Position numbers and translations under genes: made by a program | The notes under the pieces: generated by a model | What the model was told of the DNA's origin: nothing | Database searches by the model: none | The model's input: only the letters and a program-made list of their open reading frames with translations | Assembly (NCBI RefSeq): GCF_947495725.1 | Contig: NZ_CANLZZ010000003.1 | Location: 534,485 to 598,484, forward strand | DNA from: an uncultured Lutibacter sp. | GTDB lineage: Bacteria; Bacteroidota; Bacteroidia; Flavobacteriales; Flavobacteriaceae | DNA length: 64,000 nt | Reading direction: 5' to 3' | Shown: one piece after another, positions 57,224 through 64,000 of the stretch | Layout: each line of letters starts with the position of its first letter | Numbering within the stretch: the stretch's first letter is position 1

Positions 57224-59431
57224 TTATAAATTTATGTTTATAAACTCTCCTGGCTGTATAATTTCGCCTCTAATTTCAACAGATTTATCACTTAACAATT
57301 GAACTTTTAGTTGTTTCCCATTTTTTTCGACATATAAATCTACAGGTATCTTAAACTTTTCTATATAATTGTTAATATTTAATTCTGAAACCGAAAACGC
57401 AAAATATTGATCTACTTTATTTAAAACCACCAAATTTTCTCCTTTAAATTCCTTTACTCCTTTAATTTGTTTCCAATTTAAAAATGTAGGATTTAATTCT
57501 TCCTCATCAATTCGTTTGTCGTAAGTTGTAAAAGGGTATAAAATGGTTAAAAAGCTAAAATCTTGTTGATTCTTCTTTTCTACAATTACCCATTCTTTAC
57601 CTCTTGCCCCATCCACTTTTATTGCATCTATGAAATTTAATTGGTATATGTCTAAACCTGAACCATTTTCAAATGTTGAACGCAATAAATTTGGTTGATG
57701 CTCTAAAGAATAATGTCCTTGCCAAACCTGTTTATAATTATGGTTTTCTCCTGAAGAAAAATTATCTTTTACAATCCAGAAATCATCTTTCACATATATA
57801 ACCTGACGAGAATAATCAACTCCCACATTCTCAAATCCATTATGATGACCAACAAATAAATCTAATTTATCTGAAGTTTTCCAAGCAACAGTCTCTGGTT
57901 TGGGAAGTGCTCTAAATTTCCCAAATCCACTACCTCCTTTATTTGAGGCATAGTGCTTTCCTTGTAATTCATTATCAACAAGCGCAACATTTTTTACCAT
58001 TGAATTTTTAAACAATTCTAAATCTTTTAATGAATATCTAACTTGGTAATTTGGCAAAATAACTTGTTCGTTTGCCATTGCTTGTAACCCTAAAATATCG
58101 CCGTGCTGATGATCTGGTTTATACTTATCTACTCCAGCAGAAATTATCATCATTTTATCGTTTTTCTCCCAACCTTGCCGCATAACATAATAATGAGTTT
58201 GAGGAAAATTTAACGATTTAAATCTTGGCTGTTTTTTATCTATATTTTGAAGCCTCTGTAATTGAAATTCATTAACGTACCAAAACATTTTAGGGTCTAC
58301 AACCTCATTTGAAAAATAACCCAACTCAGGGTCTTCAAAAAGCAAATAGCCCAATGTTAAAGCTTCGGAAATATCATTTCTTTCAGCCCAAGGAATATCA
58401 GTATCATCCTGCAAAACAGGTGCAAATTTATTTGGATAAGCTATTTTAGTTAAGGTTGTAAAAAGAGATTTTAATTTTTGTTCCCAAACTGGTTTAACAT
58501 GTAAATTACTTTTTTTGGCTAGTGCATATACGTAATAAAAATTACCTATATCGCTCATATGATAATGCACAGAGCGCTCGAACTGAAATCCGTCTTCATT
58601 GATTTCCTTCTGTAAATGTTCAGCCAATAAATTCATCGAGTGCTCATACCAAACTTCCGTTTCATTAAAATCACGCAATAATATTGAAATCATTGCTAAG
58701 GCCGACAATCCTCTTGTTTGATGATTTCCTGCGTGAAATTTTTGATTATTTAAATATAAATGAGCTCCATGTTGTAATAATGTTGCAATTGTTTTTAACT
58801 GATCTTCATTAGAATAGCTTTCTTGTGATAAAAACATATTATGTATTTGCAGCCAATTAAGCACTCTATAACCAGATCTAAATGCTTCATAAACCCCATT
58901 TCCATCTTTTATTTTCTCATACTTATCTTTGCTTAAAGCATCATTTAAAGACTTTAATTGATTTTTAAAGTACTTAATATATGTTGAATCTTTACCCGAG
59001 TAATAATAGTAATAGGCTATATCAACCATTTTATGCTGACGCGCTAAATGACGCAGCGCATAAGCATTTACAGGTTCGTTATTCAAGTAGTTAAAAGGAA
59101 GTTTCCAATGTGTAGAGTCGGAAAATTTTGTTAAATGATCTTTAGCTCTTTCTGTATGATATTGTTGCTGTTCGTTATACCATTTGTTATAATTTTCGAA
59201 TCGCTCTTCAAAATTCTTCCAATCGTAAAAATATCTTTCTGAATATTTTTCTCTAAAATATGAAGCTAAATTTTCAATAGAATTGTTTTTTAACTCCTTA
59301 CGTATATCTTCTTTTAAATATGAAAACAATTCATTAGTTGAAACAACTTTATGAGTAGGTATTTGCTGTGCATTTGCAGCTGAAAAACAAAAAAACAAAT
59401 AGCTACAAAATGATAATATTTTAATTTTCAT
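57224..59431 (-). CDS. Heparinase II/III-fold polysaccharide lyase (PL17/PL39-like), exported
   Basis: A 735-residue lyase with signal ending SAANAQ. The N-terminal (alpha/alpha) barrel-type domain (about 30-370) includes NNQKFHAGNHQTRGLSALAM (near 235), FQFERSVHYHMSDIGNFYYV and LQDDTDIPWAERND. The C-terminal anti-parallel beta domain starts near 400 with HYYVMRQGWE and contains PDHQHGDILGLQAMANEQV (about 440), the pattern of heparinase II/III-like enzymes. PL17 oligo-alginate lyases share this fold. The PL6 lyase, KDPG aldolase and KDG kinase beside it favour alginate over glycosaminoglycan. The exact PL family needs a profile search. It is the last gene of the operon. Confidence 0.8.
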   Translation of the reverse strand: MKIKILSFCSYLFFCFSAANAQQIPTHKVVSTNELFSYLKEDIRKELKNNSIENLASYFREKYSERYFYDWKNFEERFENYNKWYNEQQQYHTERAKDHLTKFSDSTHWKLPFNYLNNEPVNAYALRHLARQHKMVDIAYYYYYSGKDSTYIKYFKNQLKSLNDALSKDKYEKIKDGNGVYEAFRSGYRVLNWLQIHNMFLSQESYSNEDQLKTIATLLQHGAHLYLNNQKFHAGNHQTRGLSALAMISILLRDFNETEVWYEHSMNLLAEHLQKEINEDGFQFERSVHYHMSDIGNFYYVYALAKKSNLHVKPVWEQKLKSLFTTLTKIAYPNKFAPVLQDDTDIPWAERNDISEALTLGYLLFEDPELGYFSNEVVDPKMFWYVNEFQLQRLQNIDKKQPRFKSLNFPQTHYYVMRQGWEKNDKMMIISAGVDKYKPDHQHGDILGLQAMANEQVILPNYQVRYSLKDLELFKNSMVKNVALVDNELQGKHYASNKGGSGFGKFRALPKPETVAWKTSDKLDLFVGHHNGFENVGVDYSRQVIYVKDDFWIVKDNFSSGENHNYKQVWQGHYSLEHQPNLLRSTFENGSGLDIYQLNFIDAIKVDGARGKEWVIVEKKNQQDFSFLTILYPFTTYDKRIDEEELNPTFLNWKQIKGVKEFKGENLVVLNKVDQYFAFSVSELNINNYIEKFKIPVDLYVEKNGKQLKVQLLSDKSVEIRGEIIQPGEFININL

Positions 59432-59482
59432 AATTGATTTCTATTTGTTTTTTATTGGTTAAAAGAACATTAATTCTATGAA

Positions 59483-61792
59483 TTAATACATTAATTTCAT
59501 TTTTAAATTTTCTTCTACTATAATTTTACCAGAATTTTGAATTGTATTATCTGAATGGCTATTGTTTTTTGCTCCCCACAATAAAGCTACTAATTTTACT
59601 TTGTTATTTTTAAAAGTATTATCTGCAATATTTACATTTACAATACCTCTAGTGTTTAATAAAATTCCATTGGCTTCTTTAGCTCCGCAATTAGTAAATG
59701 TACTGTTGTTTACCATTAGATTTCCGCCAATGGTAGATTCGTCATAACCACCTCTATAATAATCAATAACATTTAATTTAACATTGTTAAACGTACAATT
59801 ATTGATAGTTAAATACTCTGCATTATAGTCTCCTTTGTCGTTAGTTTCTTCTGAAAGTTCAATACCATTTTCACAATTAGAAATTGCCGTATTTTCAAAT
59901 ACAATTTCTTCTGCAAAAGTTTGCTTGTATGCTTTTAACACATAATTGAAATTATTGATTTCACACCCCGAAACAAATAAACCAAAATGATTAGACATAT
60001 TTTCTTTTAAACTTGCAAATGCTTGTTGTGTTCCTGTTCCTGAAAGAACAATGTTCTTCAATGTTAAAATTCCATAAGGATTTAATTCAAAGGCTGGTGT
60101 ATTTTCTGATCCTGTAAATGTAATTTCAACTTTTTCTGAATCTGTAGCTTGAATCGTAATATTTTTATTAATAACCAACGATTCTGAAATAATATACTTC
60201 CCTCCTTTTAAAGAAACAATATCACCTTTTTTAGCTTCAGAAATTCTTTCAATTAGTTCGTTTTCATTAGAAACTTCAATAACATTTGCTTCATTAACTT
60301 CAAACTCATTAGAAAACCAAGTTGCTCCATATTTTTTCTTATCTAAAATTAATGGATCTTGTGAAGCACCATATAACATTGCTCCAATATTATTATTGTT
60401 AGTTCTAGAACTTCCAAATAAATCAAAAGTAATAGTTTCGAAACCAAATCCATTATATGGCTTAATATCTTCTGAAATTCCTTTAGGTACAAAAAGATAA
60501 TCGTTAATACTGTTTAACTCAAAACTAATTGGGGTAATTCTTTCTGTATCGTTAAATGCAACTCCTTGATTGTTTATAACATTACTTTCGAATTTAACAC
60601 CATCAGCCTTGTCGTGCTCAATAATTGGGCTTTCATCACCAACTTCGTTATAAATAATATTATTCGCTACAACAGTTCTTAATGGTCTTGCTGAACGAAT
60701 TTCTGATAAAGGCAACACATCCTTTTGCGCAATATTAGTTCCAACTCCAAATTGCCAAGGCGATTTACAGTTTACATAAGTATTGTAAGCAACCACGACA
60801 TCAGTAACCTGGTTATAACGATTTAAAGGTGATTTTGGAATTCCATTCATTATTGCCAATGGACTTCTGAAGTTCTCTCCAATAATATTGTAAAAATAAT
60901 TATTAATAATCCAATGTCCAGTATTTATAATTCTAATACCTCCATAATTTTTATTCTCTCCATCGCCAATAAAATAATTCCCATCAATAGTTACATAATT
61001 TCCATGACGCGTAACAACAGACCCCTCACTTTTATAAAATACATTATTTTTAATTTCGTTGAAATTAGTTTTACTCGAAATAATCTCTACTTCACCATTG
61101 CACTCTTCAAACAAGTTGTTTGCAATAATTGTATTACTTGGAGACATTGATGTAAAGCTAGATCCTAATTGAATAGTTTCACCTCTAGCACCACCTTTTC
61201 TAGGTCTAGGTCCAAAATGATTATTTACAATTTGATGATAGTTTTTAATACTTTGATTACCTTTTAAATCAACTCTAACAGTTGGCCCTCCATTGGTTTT
61301 TCCAGCCAAATAACAATGATCTAATTGGTTGTACCTTCCATAAAACTGTACCCATAAATCGTCTTTATCTCGTTCTAACTGATTAAAATCTTCAATTACA
61401 CAATTAGTAACTCTACAGTTATTTGCAACTTGATCTTCATCAATTCTAAAAGCAATAACATTATTAGTAGGTGTATATCCATTTCTAAAATACAATCCGC
61501 TTACTTCTAAATATTCACCGCCAAATTTTAAATTAGAAACACCTTCAATAAATACTTCACCTTCTGTTTCAGCTTTTAAAACAATTGGTAAATCTTTTGT
61601 TCCTTTACCTATAAACTCAATTTCAACATCTTTCCAAACACCGTTTGCCAAAACAATTTCATCTCCAGGTTTTGCCTCCTTTATTGCTGCATTTAATTCA
61701 TCACTATTCTTTACATTTTTTAAATTTGTTGATACCTCATTACAAGAGATAAACATTAAAAGGAAACTGATGATTACTATATTTTTATACAT
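59483..61792 (-). CDS. PL6-family lyase (chondroitinase-B/alginate lyase type), lipoprotein
   Basis: A 769-residue lipoprotein (signal MYKNIVIISFLLMFISC, Cys17). The first parallel beta-helix (about 25-470) has the PL6 signature NGEVEIISSKTNFN followed by NNVFYKSEGSVVTRHGN. Lys241 and Arg262 are 21 residues apart, as expected for the catalytic Lys/Arg pair, and Glu234/Glu236 fit the calcium ligands. A second, shorter beta-helix (about 510-769: VSLKGGKYIISESLVIN, NITIQATDS, LTLKNIVLSGTG) matches the two-helix layout of larger PL6 enzymes. The reaction is beta-elimination of polyuronate. Signal, residues and operon setting support alginate degradation at the cell surface or in the periplasm. 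Confidence 0.92.
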   Translation of the reverse strand: MYKNIVIISFLLMFISCNEVSTNLKNVKNSDELNAAIKEAKPGDEIVLANGVWKDVEIEFIGKGTKDLPIVLKAETEGEVFIEGVSNLKFGGEYLEVSGLYFRNGYTPTNNVIAFRIDEDQVANNCRVTNCVIEDFNQLERDKDDLWVQFYGRYNQLDHCYLAGKTNGGPTVRVDLKGNQSIKNYHQIVNNHFGPRPRKGGARGETIQLGSSFTSMSPSNTIIANNLFEECNGEVEIISSKTNFNEIKNNVFYKSEGSVVTRHGNYVTIDGNYFIGDGENKNYGGIRIINTGHWIINNYFYNIIGENFRSPLAIMNGIPKSPLNRYNQVTDVVVAYNTYVNCKSPWQFGVGTNIAQKDVLPLSEIRSARPLRTVVANNIIYNEVGDESPIIEHDKADGVKFESNVINNQGVAFNDTERITPISFELNSINDYLFVPKGISEDIKPYNGFGFETITFDLFGSSRTNNNNIGAMLYGASQDPLILDKKKYGATWFSNEFEVNEANVIEVSNENELIERISEAKKGDIVSLKGGKYIISESLVINKNITIQATDSEKVEITFTGSENTPAFELNPYGILTLKNIVLSGTGTQQAFASLKENMSNHFGLFVSGCEINNFNYVLKAYKQTFAEEIVFENTAISNCENGIELSEETNDKGDYNAEYLTINNCTFNNVKLNVIDYYRGGYDESTIGGNLMVNNSTFTNCGAKEANGILLNTRGIVNVNIADNTFKNNKVKLVALLWGAKNNSHSDNTIQNSGKIIVEENLKMKLMY

Positions 61793-61823
61793 TGTAGTGG
61801 TGGTTTGTTAATTTGAAAATAAT

Positions 61824-62492
61824 TTATTTTCTTACTTCTTTTACTAAAGCCATTGCATTTTTAACATCTTGTTCTAGTTTGGCATAATCTTTATTAGCTA
61901 AAATCTCTTTTGAAATTAATTGAGATCCCATTCCTACACAAGTTACACCTGCATTAAACCAACCTGTTAAGTTTTCTTTTGTTGGCGAAACTCCTCCGGT
62001 TGGCATAACACTTGTCCAAGGTTGAGGTCCTTTTATTCCTTTTACAAACTGAGGTCCGTAAATATCACCAGGGAATAATTTTACAATTTCGCAACCCAAT
62101 TCCTCGGCACGTGTAATTTCAGTTAAAGTTCCACATCCAGGAGACCATAAAACTTTACGTCTATTACAAACAATTGCAATATCTTCTCTTAATACTGGAG
62201 TAACAATAAAATTAGCTCCTAAAGCCATATATAATGATGCAGCTGCAGCATCAGTAACTGAACCTACACCCATTATCATACCTGGTAATTCTGCAATTGC
62301 ATATTTTGTTAATTCGCCAAAAACTTCGTGAGCGAAATCTCCACGAGCAGTAAATTCCATTAATCTTGCACCTCCATTGTAACAAGCTTTTAATACTTTT
62401 TTACTTAATTCTATATCGTTATTAAAAAACAAAGGAATCATTCCTGTTTCTTTCATTGCGCTTGCAACTTCTATTCTTGTAAATTGTGCCAT
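61824..62492 (-). CDS. eda: KDPG/KHG aldolase
   Basis: A 222-residue cytosolic class I aldolase. The Schiff-base lysine is Lys138 in CEIVKLFPGD, and Glu46 in RLMEFTARG is the catalytic base position. GVGSVTDAAAASLYMALGANFIVTP and the PTGGVSPTKENL phosphate-binding end are typical of Eda. It splits 2-keto-3-deoxy-6-phosphogluconate into pyruvate and glyceraldehyde-3-phosphate, the last step for uronate made by the lyases encoded downstream. It lies 10 bases after the phosphofructokinase-like gene, within one operon. Confidence 0.93.
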   Translation of the reverse strand: MAQFTRIEVASAMKETGMIPLFFNNDIELSKKVLKACYNGGARLMEFTARGDFAHEVFGELTKYAIAELPGMIMGVGSVTDAAAASLYMALGANFIVTPVLREDIAIVCNRRKVLWSPGCGTLTEITRAEELGCEIVKLFPGDIYGPQFVKGIKGPQPWTSVMPTGGVSPTKENLTGWFNAGVTCVGMGSQLISKEILANKDYAKLEQDVKNAMALVKEVRK

Positions 62493-62502
62493 TTTAATAT
62501 TT

Positions 62503-63720
62503 TTAATTCCAGTTTAATATTTTTTTAAAATCATATGCCTGCGGATTGTTAACATATGTTTTTGCTTCTTCGTAATCGTTTTCTTTAATATAAATAAGAT
62601 GTTCTATAAAAAGTTGTGCCATATCAGAATTAATGTCAACCAATCTTGGTGCTACTTTTCCATTTTCATCTTCAAAATCTTTCAAATATAAAGGTGTAAT
62701 GTCTCCTTTAGAATTTGCGCTTACAATACAACCCGAAATACCTTGATCAAATAATTTTTTTACTCCAATTCCTAATAAGGTGCATAAGGTTAAATCAAAA
62801 GCAATTGGTTTACAACATCTTAATTCATAACCAATTTCTACTGGTCTCGATTTAATATCTAGCCCCAACTCTTTAAGTTTTACCTGAAGTAAATAGTTAA
62901 ATATGTGCGATTTACTTACGTTTCCAAGTTCAGGATGTCCGTGGTCATCATAGGTAAAGTTAATTCCTGAGTTTTTTATTTCATCTTCATCCATAAAATG
63001 AAATACTCCTTCACTAACCATCGCTGCGCCATATTCAATTCCTCTAATTTTACTTTTTATTATTGAAGAAATTATCAGATTAGTCAATTTTTCAAAAGTA
63101 ATATTCGTTTTATTGAACATTTCAGGAATAATCATCATAGGAAAATGACAAGCAGATGCAATTCCAAAAGCTAAATGACCTGCTGAACGTCCCATTGCCG
63201 AAACAACAAACCAATTTTCACTTGTACGTGCATCTTCATATACAGTGTTTCCAATACGAACTCCTTCATCTTTTGCTGTATGAAATCCAAATGTAGGATT
63301 ACGATCAGGTAATGGTAAATCGTTATCAATAGTTTTTGGAACATGAATATGGGTAACATCTAATTCTTGGTTTATAAGAAATTTTGTAAGTCTACTAGCC
63401 GTAGAAGCAGTGTCATCTCCACCAATAGTTACCAATAATTTTACATTATTTTTTTCAAAAAAATCAGCCCTAAAATCGCTATCTTTTGGTTTAAACCTAC
63501 TCATTGTAAGCGTTGAACCGCCTAAGCTAAATATTCTATCAGCACTAGGGAAATCAAAAACTTTTACAATGGGATTATCTGAAAAAAGTCCTTTATAACC
63601 ATGATGAACACCTAAAACGTTATATCCATCTTTTAAAAAAGTTTTAGCCAAAGTACTAATTACTGTATTTATTCCTGGAGCTGGACCACCTCCACAAATT
63701 ATAGCTATTGATTTTTTCAT
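62503..63720 (-). CDS. Phosphofructokinase-family enzyme of PPi-dependent type
   Basis: A 405-residue PfkA-superfamily protein. CGGGPAPGINTVI is the nucleotide/PPi-binding start. GGDDT (100-104) and PKTIDND (128-134) carry Asp103 and Lys129, the residues that in this family mark PPi as phosphoryl donor, where ATP enzymes have Gly in both. The active-site Asp-Asn-Asp is intact, and MGRSAGHLA fits. PPi-PFK is reversible (fructose-6-phosphate to fructose-1,6-bisphosphate). Its place between KDG kinase and KDPG aldolase suggests it supports gluconeogenesis from triose phosphate when uronates are the carbon source (inferred). Some relatives of unknown specificity share these residues. Confidence 0.85.
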   Translation of the reverse strand: MKKSIAIICGGGPAPGINTVISTLAKTFLKDGYNVLGVHHGYKGLFSDNPIVKVFDFPSADRIFSLGGSTLTMSRFKPKDSDFRADFFEKNNVKLLVTIGGDDTASTASRLTKFLINQELDVTHIHVPKTIDNDLPLPDRNPTFGFHTAKDEGVRIGNTVYEDARTSENWFVVSAMGRSAGHLAFGIASACHFPMMIIPEMFNKTNITFEKLTNLIISSIIKSKIRGIEYGAAMVSEGVFHFMDEDEIKNSGINFTYDDHGHPELGNVSKSHIFNYLLQVKLKELGLDIKSRPVEIGYELRCCKPIAFDLTLCTLLGIGVKKLFDQGISGCIVSANSKGDITPLYLKDFEDENGKVAPRLVDINSDMAQLFIEHLIYIKENDYEEAKTYVNNPQAYDFKKILNWN

Positions 63721-63742
63721 AATTAAACAAGGAATTAACTAT

Positions 63743-63761
63743 TAGCTTTAAATTAAAGCTA
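63743..63761. promoter_or_regulatory. Palindrome downstream of the predicted start site of the PFK-eda-PL6 promoter
   Basis: TAGCTTTAA-A-TTAAAGCTA is a perfect 9-base inverted repeat about 22 bases before the PFK start. It lies about 20 bases past the -7 box at 63781-63788 and has no U-run. This is a typical place for a repressor operator, for example of a GntR-type regulator of uronate use. Regulation is inferred. Confidence 0.5.
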
Positions 63762-63780
63762 GCCTTCCTCTCATTCTAAC

Positions 63781-63788
63781 CAAATTTA
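63781..63788 (-). promoter_or_regulatory. Candidate -7 box for the PFK-eda-PL6-lyase operon
   Basis: Reads TAAATTTG on the minus strand, an exact TAnnTTTG match, 60 bases before the PFK start at 63720. The -33 box is not clear. It would be an internal promoter downstream of the kinase gene. Confidence 0.4.
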
Positions 63789-63814
63789 CAGTATCAATTA
63801 TTTTTTAAGAAAAA

Positions 63815-63889
63815 TTTAATTATTGAATTGATAATTAGAAATTCATATTTATTCGAAAGCTATATAAATTCATCAATTCAATAATTAAA
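63815..63889. repeat. 18-base inverted repeat after the sugar kinase gene
   Basis: TTTAATTATTGAATTGAT (63815-63832) and ATCAATTCAATAATTAAA (63872-63889) are perfect inverted copies with a 39-base spacer. The arms have few G or C, so a terminator is less likely than a processing or stabilising stem between the kinase and PFK genes. Confidence 0.6.
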
Positions 63890-63898
63890 TATTATAAA

Positions 63899-64000
63899 TT
63901 ATCTGGCAACTCTTCCAGAAGCATCACCACCCATTAATTTTTTAACTTCATCTATAGTCGCTAAATTTGCATCACCTTTAATAGTGTGTTTTAAACACGA
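63899..64000 (-). CDS. kdgK: Sugar kinase, probably 2-keto-3-deoxygluconate kinase (partial, C-terminal end)
   Basis: Only the last 33 codons lie in the window, ending [21 protein letters not shown]. This ending, a HTxxGDxNxATxxEV segment followed by GDxSGRVxR, is what I know from flavobacterial PfkB-type KDG kinases. The setting agrees: KDPG aldolase and alginate-type lyases lie downstream on the same strand. It would phosphorylate KDG to KDPG. The fragment is too short for certainty, and the start lies beyond the right edge. Confidence 0.6.
   Translation of the reverse strand, partial: SCLKHTIKGDANLATIDEVKKLMGGDASGRVAR

Overview
The window is AT-rich, densely coded DNA from a marine-type member of the Bacteroidota, most likely Flavobacteriaceae. 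The evidence is two SusC/SusD outer-membrane pairs with ECF sigma factors and FecR anti-sigma factors, a type IX secretion C-terminal sorting domain, Bacteroidota-type -7 boxes (TAnnTTTG), many lipoproteins, and enzymes for algal polysaccharides (GH2, GH29, sulfatases, PL6 and heparinase-II/III-fold lyases). I saw no rRNA, tRNA, CRISPR array or intact insertion sequence.

Layout. 1-5540 (minus): a partial nitroreductase, then a GH2 beta-galactosidase/S1 sulfatase operon. Divergent from it is a membrane-anchored winged-helix-type regulator (5864-7054) with an inverted repeat overlapping its -7 box. 7107-8518 holds decayed remnants: a SusC N-terminus joined to the tail of a T9SS-secreted protein. 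9079-18326 is locus 1: ECF sigma (plus), and divergently FecR, STN-type SusC, SusD, a TlpA-like lipoprotein and a thioredoxin-fold protein. 18379-19011 is a broken sulfatase. 19326-23183 holds a methyltransferase and a UPF1/DNA2-like helicase. 23373-29972 (minus) is array A, five consecutive TlpA-like lipoprotein genes. 30318-33389 has an AraC regulator, a MaoC-like protein and a GH29 fucosidase. 33486-38830 (minus) has small redox or housekeeping genes, a metallo-beta-lactamase-fold protein, a second AraC regulator, an SDR and an outer-membrane barrel. 39198-57148 (plus) is locus 2: ECF sigma, FecR, SusC, SusD, a MORN protein, a TlpA remnant, array B (six TlpA-like lipoproteins), a stand-alone DsbD-alpha-like domain and an unrecognised 494-aa secreted protein. 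57224-64000 (minus) is the downstream half of an alginate-type operon: sugar (KDG) kinase end, PPi-type phosphofructokinase, KDPG aldolase, PL6 lyase and a heparinase-II/III-fold lyase.

How the genes fit together. The last block forms a pathway: the lyases cut uronic-acid polymer, the KDG kinase and KDPG aldolase make pyruvate and glyceraldehyde-3-phosphate, and a reversible PPi-type PFK could connect this to gluconeogenesis. The GH2/sulfatase and GH29 loci suggest use of sulfated galactose- or fucose-containing algal glycans. The most unusual content is the concentration of thiol-redox lipoproteins: 12 intact TlpA-like proteins, one further thioredoxin-fold protein, one TlpA remnant and a DsbD-alpha-like domain. 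They lie around two sigma/anti-sigma-controlled SusCD transporters, in two oppositely oriented, paralogous arrays. I propose this as the candidate undescribed system; its substrate cannot be read from the sequence.
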